Source: Halosimplex salinum
GTDB lineage: Archaea > Halobacteriota > Halobacteria > Halobacteriales > Haloarculaceae
NCBI RefSeq assembly: GCF_003730195.1
Contig: NZ_QWGG01000005.1
Location: 124,001-188,000, forward strand
DNA: 64,000 nucleotides
Reading direction: 5' to 3'
A program made the translations under genes and the position numbers. The notes beneath the pieces are model-generated. The model did not search any database, had not been told where the DNA came from, and saw nothing but the letters and a program-made list of their open reading frames with translations. Of this stretch, positions 8,902 to 17,764 are shown in pieces. Positions within the stretch are counted from its first letter, which is position 1. Each line of letters opens with the position of its first letter.

Positions 8902-9177
8902 ATGGCGACAGCGGTCAAGATGGACGAGGAGTCGAAGTCGATCCTGGAGGAGCTACAGGCCGAAATCAAACTGCGAACGGGGAAGAAAGTCACACAGCAG
9001 GAGATAATGGCGACCCTGCTGGAGGACGCCTACGAGTCGAAATCGGCGTTCGTCGACTCGTTCCGCGAGACGAAGGTTCCGCTCTCGGAGGCGGAGATCG
9101 AGCGGATGAACGAGGGCACCTTCGATTCCGGGACCGAGACCCGCGAGGAAGACATCGACGACATCCTCTACGGATGA
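8902..9177 (+). CDS. vapB: Antitoxin of a VapBC-type pair
   Basis: A 91-residue acidic protein. The N-terminus MATAVKMDEESKSILEELQ followed by GKKVTQQEIMATLLEDAY is typical of ribbon-helix-helix-like antitoxins paired with PIN toxins in haloarchaea. The C-terminal part (about residues 55-91, ending DIDDILYG) is probably the disordered segment that wraps the toxin. Its stop codon overlaps the start of the PIN gene (ATGA, 9174-9177), showing translational coupling. Autoregulation through promoter binding is usual for such pairs but not shown here. Confidence 0.82.
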   Translation: MATAVKMDEESKSILEELQAEIKLRTGKKVTQQEIMATLLEDAYESKSAFVDSFRETKVPLSEAEIERMNEGTFDSGTETREEDIDDILYG

Positions 9178-9608
9178 GTATCGTTGTCGACACCGGTGTT
9201 CTATACGCGGATCACGACGAGGGCGCGCCTCGGCACGAGACTGCCGACGCCGCGATGAACGCGATCTATCGCGGCAGACACGGGCAACCGTTCGTAAGCG
9301 ACTATATTTACGACGAGACGGTGACGCTGACGTTGAAGCGTAGCGGTCAATTCGACGCGGCAAAGTCGATTGGTCGGCGGATCCGCGGGGACGGGAAGTT
9401 CGCTGATGTGTTCTCGTTCGAACACGTGGACCCAGGGCTCTTCCAACGATCTGTCGACGTATTCGAACGATACGACGACCAGGAGCTGAGCTTTACAGAC
9501 GCTACGACGGTCGCCGTAGTCGAGGAGCGAGGTCTCGATTCCGTGCTGAGCTTCGACGACGACTTCGACGGCATCGTCGACCGGATTGATCCCGTGGATC
9601 TCGGATAG
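9174..9608 (+). CDS. vapC: PIN-domain ribonuclease toxin (VapC-like)
   Basis: A 144-residue PIN-domain protein. The first strand gives VVDTGVLYA (acidic residue D6), YDETVTLTL supplies the second acidic position near residue 49, and SFTDATTVAV plus LSFDDDFDGI supply the C-terminal acidic cluster that binds Mg or Mn. These toxins cleave RNA, often initiator tRNA or rRNA; the target here is unknown. It overlaps the antitoxin stop by four bases. The active-site residues look intact. Confidence 0.86.
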   Translation: MSIVVDTGVLYADHDEGAPRHETADAAMNAIYRGRHGQPFVSDYIYDETVTLTLKRSGQFDAAKSIGRRIRGDGKFADVFSFEHVDPGLFQRSVDVFERYDDQELSFTDATTVAVVEERGLDSVLSFDDDFDGIVDRIDPVDLG

Positions 9609-9653
9609 CAACCGAACACAACCCTTAGGCCCGCCGGCCGGATATCGCGGGCA

Positions 9654-11126
9654 ATGGCAGACGTCTTCGAGGTCGACCGCTACGACGCCGCCGGCCGTCT
9701 GGGCGAACTGGAGGTCCCGCGCGCCGGCGTCACGGTCGAGACGCCCGCGCTCCTCCCGGTGATCAACCCGCATCTCCAGACCGTCACGCCCGCGCAACTC
9801 GAATCCGACTTCGGCGCGGAGATACTCATCACCAACAGCTACGTCCTCTACGGCAGCGAGGACCTGCGTGACCCCGTCGAGGAGCAGGGTCTCCACGAGT
9901 TGCTCGACTTCTCGGGCGCGATCGTCACCGACTCCGGTTCCTTCCAGCTCGCCGAGTACGGCGAGATCGACGTGACCAACGAGGAGATCCTGAACTTCCA
10001 GCACGACATCGGCTCGGACATCGGCACGCCGGTCGATATCCCCACGCCGCCCGACGTGTCTCGCGAGCAGGCCGAGGACGAACTCGCGACGACGCAGGAG
10101 CGCCTCGGCGCGGCGGCCGAGGTCGACACCGGCGAGATGCTCGTCAACGCGCCCGTCCAGGGCTCGACCTACCCCGACCTGCGCGAGTCAGCGGGCGCCC
10201 ACGCCGCAGCGTCGGGACTCGACGTGTTCCCCGTCGGCGCGGTCGTCCCGATGATGAACGAGTATCGCTACGCCGACCTGGTGGACGTGGTCACCGCCGC
10301 CAAGCGCGGCCTCCCCGAGAGCGCGCCGGTCCACCTGTTCGGCGCCGGTCACCCCATGATGTTCGCCCTCGCCGTCGCGCTGGGCTGTGACCTGTTCGAC
10401 TCGGCGGCCTACGCCATCTACGCCCGCGACGACCGCTACATGACCGTCCGCACCACCGAACACCTCGAAGACCTGGAGTACTTCCCCTGTTCCTGTCCGG
10501 TCTGTACGAGCCACACGCCCGAGGACCTCCGCGGGTACGATTCCCAGGAGCGCGAGCGCCTGCTCGCCGAGCACAACCTCCACGTCTCCTTCGGCGAACT
10601 CAGGACGATCAAGCAGGCCATCCGCCGCGGGAGCCTGATGGAACTCGTCGAGGCGCGCGCCCGGAGCCACCCGGCGATGCTCGACGGCTACCGCGCTCTG
10701 CTCGACCACGCAGCACAGCTCGAACGCACCGACCCCGTCTCCAAGGACACCTTCTTCCACCTCTCCGGCGAGAGCGCCCAGCGCCCCGAAGTCCTGCGCC
10801 ACCACCAGCGCCTCGACCGCCTCGAACCGCGGGGCGACTCCGTCCTCCTGACCGAGGGCAACGACGCCGACGACTTCGACGAGTGCTGGAACGTCCAGCC
10901 GCCCTTTGGCCCGTTCCCGACGGAACTCGCCGACGGCTACCCGCTCACCGCGCAGATCCCCGAGCGACTCGACTCGCCCGCCTACGAGGCCGCCGCCGCG
11001 GGCGTCCGCCGGCTCGTCGAGGCCCACCCGGACACCGCGTTCACGCTCGCCCACGACCGCTGGCCCGACAGCGCGCTCAGCGAGGTCCCCGAACGCGTCG
11101 AACTGTGGGCCCTCGGCGACGAGTAG
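9654..11126 (+). CDS. tgtA: tRNA-guanine(15) transglycosylase (archaeosine synthesis)
   Basis: A 490-residue archaeal transglycosylase that exchanges guanine 15 in the tRNA D-loop for preQ0, the first step of archaeosine formation. The catalytic TIM barrel has VTDSGSFQL (family D-S-G-x-F-Q) near residues 90-98, the nucleophile region [15 protein letters not shown], and the zinc site [14 protein letters not shown] ending in a downstream histidine (AEHNLH). The C-terminal segment (from about residue 350) is the archaeal extension; the PUA domain is probably encoded separately, as in many haloarchaea. The start at 9654 follows a GC-rich leader after vapC. Confidence 0.93.
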   Translation: MADVFEVDRYDAAGRLGELEVPRAGVTVETPALLPVINPHLQTVTPAQLESDFGAEILITNSYVLYGSEDLRDPVEEQGLHELLDFSGAIVTDSGSFQLAEYGEIDVTNEEILNFQHDIGSDIGTPVDIPTPPDVSREQAEDELATTQERLGAAAEVDTGEMLVNAPVQGSTYPDLRESAGAHAAASGLDVFPVGAVVPMMNEYRYADLVDVVTAAKRGLPESAPVHLFGAGHPMMFALAVALGCDLFDSAAYAIYARDDRYMTVRTTEHLEDLEYFPCSCPVCTSHTPEDLRGYDSQERERLLAEHNLHVSFGELRTIKQAIRRGSLMELVEARARSHPAMLDGYRALLDHAAQLERTDPVSKDTFFHLSGESAQRPEVLRHHQRLDRLEPRGDSVLLTEGNDADDFDECWNVQPPFGPFPTELADGYPLTAQIPERLDSPAYEAAAAGVRRLVEAHPDTAFTLAHDRWPDSALSEVPERVELWALGDE

Positions 11127-11129
11127 ACC

Positions 11130-11520
11130 ATTCAACGATCCACGTGGCGCGCGCTGTCGTCTCGGAATCGCTTGCGATTCCGAGGGCCGTCAGAGCTTGC
11201 TCTGACGTTGGCGCGCTTTCATGCGCGCGACGTAGCCGTGCGAGGGATGAGCGACCGTAGGGAGCGAATCGGTTGGGGAGGTGTGTGGTGCGGTGCTGTG
11301 GAGTGTGGTCCTCGGTGGACTGAAAGGGCGAGACTCGCTCGCGACGTAGTGCAGTCGCCTACGCGACCACTATCCGAGCGAACGGAGTGAGCGAGGATAT
11401 GTCGCGTAGCGACCGCGAGCGGGTCGAGGGCTTTCGGGGCTCGGTACTGTCTGCTGTCGTAGTAACTCGTAGCGAGCGGGTCGTTGTATTCGCTTTCGAA
11501 CCGGCAATACCAGAACAGAC
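11130..11520. repeat. Dispersed intergenic repeat, copy A (inverted relative to copies B and C)
   Basis: This gene-free stretch between the convergent tgtA and sugar-permease genes matches, in reverse orientation, parts of 22341-22917 and 30584-30953. Shared blocks include the CGACAGCGCGCGCCAC end, the palindrome CTCGGAATCGC-tt-GCGATTCCGAG (11161-11184), GTCAGAGC-tt-GCTCTGAC (11189-11206), GGTTGGGGAGGTGTG, ACTGAAAGGGCGAG and the CGAGGGCTTTCG segment. It encodes no plausible protein. It may be a degenerate non-autonomous element or an RNA-level element. Confidence 0.75.
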
Positions 11521-13218
11521 TCACGCGGTCGAGAGGCCGACTGCGACGACCCCGGCGGCGACGAGCCAGGCGACGTACGTCGCACCGACGACGAGCGTTC
11601 CCTGTCCCCGACTCAGATCGTGCGTTTCGACGACGCCGGCGTACGTCACCCACCCGATCAGGAGCAGTACCGGAACGGACGCGAGGAGCGCGGAGACGAC
11701 CGGATTGGCGACGAAGAAGATGTCGAACCCGAGCAGGACGATGGGAATCGCGAACAGCGGTGCCGGAGCCATCCCGTAGCAGACGCTGGCGAGGGTGTCC
11801 TCGTAGTCGCCGGTGCTGTCGAGGACCTGCGTCGCCACCTCGACGGCGGCGGCCGCGAGGAGCGTCACCACCATCAGGAAGAGGTACACCTGCGCGACGG
11901 TCTCAGGCCAGCCGCCGAGGAGGAACAGTTTGAACTGCCCGACGTCGAGTCCGATCGCCGACGAGACAGCCGGGTTCCCCAGCACGCCAGCGACGAGGTT
12001 GGTCGCGACGGCGGCGACGCCGATGGTGAGCATGAGGAAGCCGAACGTGTCGTCGGTCGTCTTCTGTTCGGCCCGGGTGCGGAAGAACCCGCGCGGCGAC
12101 GCGAGCAGGTTCCGGAGCGGTTCCGCGTACCACGACACCAGCAGGTCGTAACTGAACCCCTTCAGGATGGCGTCGAGACCGATGGCGGCGATGATGAACC
12201 CGCCGGTGATCACGCCCTGCCAGCCGCTGACGTTCAGGCCGGCAAGGGCGAGGACGTTGTTCGCCGTCGCGAGCACGAGCGACCCGAAGAGGACGCCGAC
12301 CATCGACCCCTCGCCGCCGGTGAGCTTCGTCCCGCCGAGGACGACGGCGGCGATGACGACGAGCGCGAGGCCGTTCCCGCTCCCCGACGAGACGGAGCCG
12401 AAGCGGCCGAGGAAGGCGAGGCCGGCGAAGGCGGCCGTCAGCGAACAGAGGGCGAAACAGCCGAGTTTGACGATCTCGGGGTCGATGCCGGTCGTCTCGA
12501 CGGAGTCGATGTTGTCGCCGGTGGCGCGGGCGTGGAGGCCGAAGCGCGTGTAGTGCAGGATGTAGTGGAACACGCCCAGCAGGACGAAGATCCAGACGAT
12601 CAGGATCGAGAACTGTCCGAAGGTCTTCGTCTCGGCGTGGAGGAAGGGGATCTGGTACAGGATGGGGCCGCTCATGAACGGCAGGTCGGCGATGATGATC
12701 GGGCCGCCGAGCCACTTCAGGAGGCCGACGTTGCCCGCCGACGCAGTGGTGCCGCCGAGCAGGATCCGGTGGACGCCTCGCAACAGCGTCAGCGTGCCGA
12801 TGGTGACGATGAGCGACGGGAGTTCGAGTTTCGTCACGACGAGCCCCTGCGTGATCCCGAAGACGACCGAGAACGCGAGGACGACGAGGACCGCGAACAG
12901 GGGGTCGAAGCCGAACGCGTTCCCGCCGATGAGGATCGCGCCCATCCCGGCGGAGACGCCGTACATCGACCCGACCGAGAGGTCGAACTCGGCGGTCACC
13001 ATGAGGAGGGCGACCCCGTAGCCGATGATGGCGGTCGTGGCGGCCGACCGGAGGACCCGGGCCATGTTGTCGAGCAGGAGGAACCGGGAGGCGTCGATGT
13101 AGACGCCGACGAGGAAGATGGCGATGAGGCCGACGAGGACGCTCCCCTCCCGCCGGTCGAACACCGACGCGGCCGTCGAACTGACGCGCCGCCGGACGCC
13201 GGGTGATTCGGTCGCCAC
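11521..13218 (-). CDS. Ribose/sugar-type ABC transporter permease with C-terminal membrane extension
   Basis: A 565-residue integral membrane protein. Residues about 20-345 match the RbsC/BPD_transp_2 permease family: ATTAIIGYGVALLM, then EFDLSVGSMYG and VLGGTKLTGGEGS, the last being the usual GG(T/A)xLxGGxGS loop. Family permeases are about 320-350 residues; here about 220 more follow, with five or so additional hydrophobic segments and YEDTLASVCYGMAPAPL, which resembles Yip1-type membrane domains. It is the last gene of a minus-strand unit (binding protein 14150-15478, ATPase 13224-14078, permease), separated from the ATPase by five bases. It should move a pentose or other sugar inward. Confidence 0.88.
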   Translation of the reverse strand: MATESPGVRRRVSSTAASVFDRREGSVLVGLIAIFLVGVYIDASRFLLLDNMARVLRSAATTAIIGYGVALLMVTAEFDLSVGSMYGVSAGMGAILIGGNAFGFDPLFAVLVVLAFSVVFGITQGLVVTKLELPSLIVTIGTLTLLRGVHRILLGGTTASAGNVGLLKWLGGPIIIADLPFMSGPILYQIPFLHAETKTFGQFSILIVWIFVLLGVFHYILHYTRFGLHARATGDNIDSVETTGIDPEIVKLGCFALCSLTAAFAGLAFLGRFGSVSSGSGNGLALVVIAAVVLGGTKLTGGEGSMVGVLFGSLVLATANNVLALAGLNVSGWQGVITGGFIIAAIGLDAILKGFSYDLLVSWYAEPLRNLLASPRGFFRTRAEQKTTDDTFGFLMLTIGVAAVATNLVAGVLGNPAVSSAIGLDVGQFKLFLLGGWPETVAQVYLFLMVVTLLAAAAVEVATQVLDSTGDYEDTLASVCYGMAPAPLFAIPIVLLGFDIFFVANPVVSALLASVPVLLLIGWVTYAGVVETHDLSRGQGTLVVGATYVAWLVAAGVVAVGLSTA

Positions 13219-13223
13219 GGCGA

Positions 13224-14078
13224 TCAGCGCTCCCGCTCCCGGTGCATGCGCTCGACGATGTCCATGCGCTCGACGTCGTCGCGCCCGGTGTGGAGCACGT
13301 CGACGATCTCACCGTCGCGCATGACGGCGATCCGGTCGGCCACGTCGACGACCACGTCGATCTTGTGCGAGATGAGGATCACCGACTTCTCGCCGTCCGG
13401 GATCCCCCGCACGAGGTCGATGATCTTGTCCGTCCCGGTCGTCGAGACCTCCGAGGTCGGCTCGTCGAGGATGATGATCGGCGGGTCCCTGATGAGGGCG
13501 CGCGCGACCGCGACGGCCTGTTTCTGGCCGCCCGAGAGCTCGTTGACGGGCGAGCGCGGGTCGAAGTCGAACCCGATGTCGTTCAGCAGTGACCGGCTCT
13601 CGCTGACCATGGTCTCGCGGTCGACGCGGCGGAACAACCACCCGGCGGGGCCGGGCTCCAGGGGTTCCATCCCGAGGAAGATGTTGCTCGCGGCGCTGGC
13701 GTTCGGGCTGAGGTGCTGTTCCTGGTAGACGGTGGCGATGCCTGCGTCCATGGCGTCCTTCGAGGATGAGAAGTACTGCTCGACGAGGCGGCCGTCCTGC
13801 CGGAGGTAGATCTCGCCGCGCGTCGGCCGGAGGACGCCCGAGAGCATCTTGATGAGCGTCGTCTTGCCCGCGCCGTTGTCGCCGGCGATGGCGAGGACCT
13901 CGTCGGCGTTGACGTCGATGCTGACGTTCCTGACGGCCTCGATGGCGCCGAAGAACTTCGTGAGGTCTCGCGTCCGGAGGACGACGTCCTCGTCGACGGC
14001 GTCGCCGGTCGCGTCGGGCCGCTCTCGTCCTCCGGGCGCTCCCGTCTCCGATTCCGAGTCTGACTCTGTCTGTGACAT
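13224..14078 (-). CDS. Sugar ABC transporter ATP-binding protein
   Basis: A 284-residue ATPase of the ribose-type importer. It has Walker A GDNGAGKTT, the Q-loop YQEQHLS, signature NELSGGQKQA, Walker B IIILDEPTS and the switch histidine ISHKID. It is a single-domain version, whereas bacterial RbsA is usually a tandem duplication, so the functional enzyme probably dimerises. The ATG at 14078 (MSQTESDSES) gives an acidic N-terminal leader of about 35 residues; the frame is open further upstream but loses protein-like composition. It lies between the permease and the binding-protein gene. Confidence 0.9.
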   Translation of the reverse strand: MSQTESDSESETGAPGGRERPDATGDAVDEDVVLRTRDLTKFFGAIEAVRNVSIDVNADEVLAIAGDNGAGKTTLIKMLSGVLRPTRGEIYLRQDGRLVEQYFSSSKDAMDAGIATVYQEQHLSPNASAASNIFLGMEPLEPGPAGWLFRRVDRETMVSESRSLLNDIGFDFDPRSPVNELSGGQKQAVAVARALIRDPPIIILDEPTSEVSTTGTDKIIDLVRGIPDGEKSVILISHKIDVVVDVADRIAVMRDGEIVDVLHTGRDDVERMDIVERMHRERER

Positions 14079-14149
14079 GGCTTGCTCCGTGGAAGGCGCG
14101 AACGTGGGTGCGATCGTCCGGGCGACACCGGTCACTGCGGGCGACCCCG

Positions 14150-15478
14150 TCACTGCAGGAAGTCGTAGTTCTCCTCCTGCCACTGGAGGAGCCCGCCGTC
14201 GCCGGCCCACGACCGCCGCTCCAGCGCGAAGTCGACGTTGTCCTCGTCCCAGACCGACACGCCCCACTCGAGGTCTTTCATCTCGATGCCGCGTTCGAGA
14301 TACATCCACGCCAGCGGGACGTTCTGGAACCCCTGACTGTACGGGTCCTGCCCGACCGTGAAGTCGACGTTCCCCGCCTCGATCTGTTCGAGCAACGGTC
14401 GCAGGAGGTCGAACCCGCAGACGACCATCGGCCCGTCCAGTTCGCCGGACTCCAGTGCCTGGCCCGCGCCGACCGCGCCCCAGAACGCCGAACAGACGAC
14501 GCCGTCTACGTCGGCGCCCGAGATCGTGTCGATGATCTCCGTCTGCGCGTCGGCGATGTTCGCCGGCGGGTTGATGATCTGGTCGTTGTAGAGGCTCACC
14601 GACGGATCGCTCTGTGCGTCGAAGTACCGCTCTGCGGTCCCGAGGTCGGCCGCGTCCGCGTTGACTCGACGGGTGACCGACGGGTTGTCGGGCAGTTCGT
14701 TGGTGACCAGGACCGTGTACTCGTCCTTGTCGGGGATCTCCTGCTGGAGGCGGTCGTAGGCTTCGGCGGCCATCGCCGCGCCGCCGCGGGCGTCCCGGAT
14801 GCCCACGTGGGGAACGACCATCGGTTCGCCCCGGTATTCGAACCCGACGTCGTCCATCATGTAGTCGTAGTTCCAGTCCCGCGTGGCCGGCGTCGAGTGG
14901 CCGTTGACGACGGCCACGTCGTTGTCGAGCGCGGTCTGGATGGCCTCGTTGTACGCCTCGTTGTTGAGGACCGTCGTCACGAGTACGTCGCCGGCCTCCA
15001 TGTTCGAGACGTTCTGCTCGATGAGGCTCACCTGGTCCGGGATGCCGCCGTCCGCGGGCGGCCCGGTCACCTGTCCGTCCCACCCGAAGACGTTGAGCGC
15101 GTCGTGGAACCCGCAGGTCATCGGGATGAAGAAGGGGTTGTCGATGTTCTGGAGGACGAACACGGCCGTCCGCTCGTTCTGTCCCGACCCCTCGCGCGTC
15201 TTCGAGGGGTCCCAGCCTGGCGGTGCGACCGCCGGATGGCGCGAGAACTCGAAGTCGCCGCTCTGTGCCGCGCCGTCGCCACCGACGTTCCCGTCGCCGT
15301 CGCCGTCGCCGTCGCCGTCACCGTCGCCGTCGCCGTCACCGTCGCTCGTCTGACACCCGGCCAGCCCCAGGGCGGCGCTCGCCGCACCGATCTGCTTCAT
15401 TACGCTGCGCCGGCTGATGCTCGTCCCCACGTCGATCGAGACCGAACCGTCCGACTCCACACCATCTTGCGATCCCAT
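14150..15478 (-). CDS. Sugar-binding lipoprotein of the ribose-type ABC importer
   Basis: A 442-residue substrate-binding protein of the periplasmic-binding-protein type used for ribose, galactose or autoinducer-2. The N-terminus carries the Tat motif SRRSVMKQ and lipobox GLAGC, then a Gly-Asp repeat linker (GD)n at about residues 48-66 built from a CGTCGC/CGTCAC hexanucleotide tract. The mature protein has QNIDNPFFIPMTCGF, VLNNEAYNEAIQTALDNDV and a hinge region PMVVCGFDLL. It is the first gene of the importer unit. The ligand cannot be named from sequence. Its upstream region holds three 28-bp repeats. Confidence 0.9.
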   Translation of the reverse strand: MGSQDGVESDGSVSIDVGTSISRRSVMKQIGAASAALGLAGCQTSDGDGDGDGDGDGDGDGDGNVGGDGAAQSGDFEFSRHPAVAPPGWDPSKTREGSGQNERTAVFVLQNIDNPFFIPMTCGFHDALNVFGWDGQVTGPPADGGIPDQVSLIEQNVSNMEAGDVLVTTVLNNEAYNEAIQTALDNDVAVVNGHSTPATRDWNYDYMMDDVGFEYRGEPMVVPHVGIRDARGGAAMAAEAYDRLQQEIPDKDEYTVLVTNELPDNPSVTRRVNADAADLGTAERYFDAQSDPSVSLYNDQIINPPANIADAQTEIIDTISGADVDGVVCSAFWGAVGAGQALESGELDGPMVVCGFDLLRPLLEQIEAGNVDFTVGQDPYSQGFQNVPLAWMYLERGIEMKDLEWGVSVWDEDNVDFALERRSWAGDGGLLQWQEENYDFLQ

Positions 15479-15568
15479 ACCACGTCAAAACTCCACACGA
15501 ACTATAGTAAGACGGCCCCTACGACACTCGTAATTCTGACATTATCCGGGAGAGCCCGTCGTGACTGA

Positions 15569-15651
15569 TCGTATTGTCGGCCACTCGGGGGGTGCTCGTA
15601 TTGTCAATCACTCGGCGGAGTGATCGTATTATCGGTCACTCGGCGGGGTGG
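15569..15651. repeat. Three tandem ~28-bp repeats with internal dyads upstream of the sugar importer
   Basis: Three adjacent units (15569-15595, 15596-15623, 15624-15651) each begin TCGTATTRTC and end in CACTCGGCGGAGTG or a close variant, which is itself an inverted repeat (TCACTC-GGCG-GAGTGA in unit 2). They lie 90-175 bases upstream of the binding-protein start and downstream of the stop of the DUF393 gene. Possible roles are regulator-binding sites for the sugar operon or a stem-loop block separating two transcripts. Confidence 0.7.
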
Positions 15652-15692
15652 CCGTGACGACCGGTCGGTGGCGCGCCTCCGTCTGAGGGCGC

Positions 15693-16139
15693 TCAATCGT
15701 CCGACTTCGCGCCCATCGGGTCCATCTCGACGAACCGGTCTCGGATTTCGGGCGTGGGGATCATACACTGGGCTTTCTTGCCGAATATCGCGTAGCGGTG
15801 GCGCCCGACGGTATCGTAGACGGCGTCACGAAGGGGACGCGGGATCACCCGTAACACGCCGGCGAGCGACCACGGAGACTCGAGTCCGCTGGCCACGCGC
15901 AGCGCGGCCTCCGACTTCGTGTAGTAGTCGCCGCCGTCGATCAGGACGAACGTGTCGAAGTCGTAGTCGTCGAACCCGACGTCGTCCAGCAACTGCTCGG
16001 CGGCCTCGGACTGGAGGGGCGCGAACCGAAACGTTCCCTCGGGGTCGTGGTCGACGACGAACTGGATCGACCCGTTACAGAGGTTGCAGACGCCGTCGAA
16101 CAGCAGGATCGGCTTGTCTCGTGGGATCGATGCGACCAT
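15693..16139 (-). CDS. DCC-family thiol-disulfide oxidoreductase-like protein (DUF393)
   Basis: A 148-residue protein with the family's N-terminal signature FDGVCNLCNGSIQF (residues about 14-27), whose CxxC pair resembles a thioredoxin-type redox site. RFAPLQSEAAEQLL and the YYTKSEAALRVA segment are also typical. The family is widespread but its substrate is not established. It lies 62 bases downstream of a lipoprotein gene on the same strand. Confidence 0.85.
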   Translation of the reverse strand: MVASIPRDKPILLFDGVCNLCNGSIQFVVDHDPEGTFRFAPLQSEAAEQLLDDVGFDDYDFDTFVLIDGGDYYTKSEAALRVASGLESPWSLAGVLRVIPRPLRDAVYDTVGRHRYAIFGKKAQCMIPTPEIRDRFVEMDPMGAKSDD

Positions 16140-16201
16140 CGGGCGGATCTACGCCACCCACGTACTTGAAGGACAGTTCGGCGGTCGCCGACCCCGCAGA
16201 T

Positions 16202-16720
16202 CTACTCCGAAGGGCACTCCTCGCCGAAGGGACCCTCGTCGTTCTCCCGCAGTCGGGTGCCGGCCGACACCGTCTCCGTGGCGCCGCCGATCTCGCGCTC
16301 CCGGTTCGGACTGCCGAAGTCGACCTCCGCCCAGGCACAGCGGCCGCGACGCCAGCCGCCGTCGGGGAGCTGGGCGTCCAGGCCGAGCGAGGCGTCGACC
16401 ACGTCGGCCCGCAGACGGTAGGACCCGGGGTCGCCCGACCAGTCCCGTCTGATCCGGCTCGACGACGAACTGGCGACGCTCGTCGTCGTCTCGAACGCTT
16501 CGGACCCGTCGATCGAGAGCGTGACCGCGACCTCGATGGGCTCGCTCGTCCAGTTGTACAGTTCGAGGCCGGTGAGGACGATCGTGTCGCGCGACTCGCC
16601 GCCGAGGCCGAGACAGCCGCCGACCGCCATCGGCGCGGCGAGCGCGCCCATGGCGGCCCGGCGCGTCAGTCCGCGCCGGGATCGCTCCCCCGGCCCGACC
16701 GGCTGGTCGTCGTCGGTCAT
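16202..16720 (-). CDS. Tat-exported lipoprotein, function unknown
   Basis: A 172-residue protein starting MTDDDQPVGP at 16720. The Tat-like segment TRRAAMGALA and the lipobox VGGC predict export and lipid anchoring. The mature part (from about residue 40) has a beta-sandwich-like pattern with IVLTGLELYNWT, alternating hydrophobic strands, and two cysteines near the C-terminus (GRCAWAE and EECPSE). An upstream in-frame ATG at 16789 would add residues before the signal and is rejected. The family resembles small haloarchaeal secreted beta proteins of unknown role. Confidence 0.75.
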   Translation of the reverse strand: MTDDDQPVGPGERSRRGLTRRAAMGALAAPMAVGGCLGLGGESRDTIVLTGLELYNWTSEPIEVAVTLSIDGSEAFETTTSVASSSSSRIRRDWSGDPGSYRLRADVVDASLGLDAQLPDGGWRRGRCAWAEVDFGSPNREREIGGATETVSAGTRLRENDEGPFGEECPSE

Positions 16721-16879
16721 ACCGCCACTCCCCTCGTTCGAACGGACGCGGCGCTCCTCGGCACGCGCTGTCGCACCTGAACCCCACACATGTCACCGAG
16801 CGATCGGCCGGCGCGCTCCTAAGCGTTTCCCCACGCTCCGGGCCGTCAGCGACCTGTCGTCGGGTCCGTGTCCGGGCCA

Positions 16880-16913
16880 GCGTTTATACCGCGCGGCCGC
16901 GAGACACCGGTCG
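16880..16913 (+). promoter_or_regulatory. TATA-like promoter for the SRPBCC gene (leaderless)
   Basis: GCGTTTATACCGC at 16880-16892 has a TATA-like core centred about 27 bases before the ATG at 16914. With the usual archaeal spacing, transcription would begin at or within a few bases of the start codon, giving a leaderless mRNA, which is common in haloarchaea. Confidence 0.55.
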
Positions 16914-17324
16914 ATGCGCGAAGTCACGGTCGAGCGGTTCGTCGGTGCCACGCCCGCGGAGGTGCGGCGAGCGCTCGAACCTCCGGTCGTCGTCGAGTAC
17001 GAGGGAAGCTTCGACGTGCTCGACGTCGAGGAGCGCGAGGGGGCGACGGTCGTCACGGCCGGCGCCCGCGGCATCGGCGTCTCGCTCCGGTTCGAGGACC
17101 GCGAAGACGGCCTGCGCTACGAACAGGTCGGCGACGAGGGCCCGTTCGACGAGATGTGGACCGAACTCGCCTGGGAACCCGAGGACGAGGGGACGGTCGT
17201 CACCGCCCGCTCGGGAGTGAGTCTCGGACTCCCGCTCGCCGCGGTCTCCGACCGCGTGGCCGCCTGGAAGCGCCGCGGCGAACTCGACAGAGCGCTCGAA
17301 CGACTCGCCGCGGATCTCGAGTGA
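16914..17324 (+). CDS. SRPBCC (START/Bet v1-like) domain protein
   Basis: A 136-residue single-domain protein with the polyketide-cyclase/Bet v1-like pattern: MREVTVERFVGATPAEVRRAL, a central antiparallel sheet (TVVTAGARGIGVSLRFEDRE and WTELAWEPEDEGTVVTAR) and a long C-terminal helix (VSDRVAAWKRRGELDRALERL). Such domains bind hydrophobic ligands in a helix-grip cavity; no ligand can be predicted. The ATG at 16914 is favoured by the TATA-like element just upstream. Confidence 0.78.
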   Translation: MREVTVERFVGATPAEVRRALEPPVVVEYEGSFDVLDVEEREGATVVTAGARGIGVSLRFEDREDGLRYEQVGDEGPFDEMWTELAWEPEDEGTVVTARSGVSLGLPLAAVSDRVAAWKRRGELDRALERLAADLE

Positions 17325-17416
17325 CGTCCCCCGAACCGCGGCCGTCGGCGATCGTGCGAATGTGTCACACGACCGCATACGACTTTAGTCCCCGCCGGTC
17401 GCACGTGCTGACACCC

Positions 17417-17641
17417 ATGGGTGTACTGTCGACGATATCGGAGGTGCTCCGGGCCTCGTCCCAGAATCCCAGTCGCGGCGAGGACCCGACGCGAGAGTCC
17501 GAGGGTGCCTACTGGTGTCACGACTGCGAGGAGCGGATCCTCGTCCTCGCGGTCGACGGCGACGACCCGCCGACGTGCCCGTCCTGTGGAGAGGGGATGA
17601 CGTTCGAGCGGTCCGTCGGGACGACCGGGTGCGCCTGCTGA
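17417..17641 (+). CDS. Small zinc-ribbon protein
   Basis: A 74-residue protein. A short N-terminal helix (MGVLSTISEVLRAS) precedes a rubredoxin-like zinc ribbon: YWCHDCEERI and, about 28 residues later, PTCPSCGEG, so the metal is probably held by two CxxC knuckles. The C-terminus ends TTGCAC with two further cysteines. Neighbours give no functional clue. Small haloarchaeal zinc-finger proteins of this type are common and mostly uncharacterised, with some acting as regulators. Confidence 0.7.
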   Translation: MGVLSTISEVLRASSQNPSRGEDPTRESEGAYWCHDCEERILVLAVDGDDPPTCPSCGEGMTFERSVGTTGCAC

Positions 17642-17764
17642 CCGCCAGCGCGGACGCCACGACCGCTCGGCGGGAGTGAGAGCGGCGGCCGACGGTCCGG
17701 TCGGGGGTGTCGCTCCCGGCGGACCGCTCACAGATTTAAGTCGACCGGAGGTGAACGAACAATC

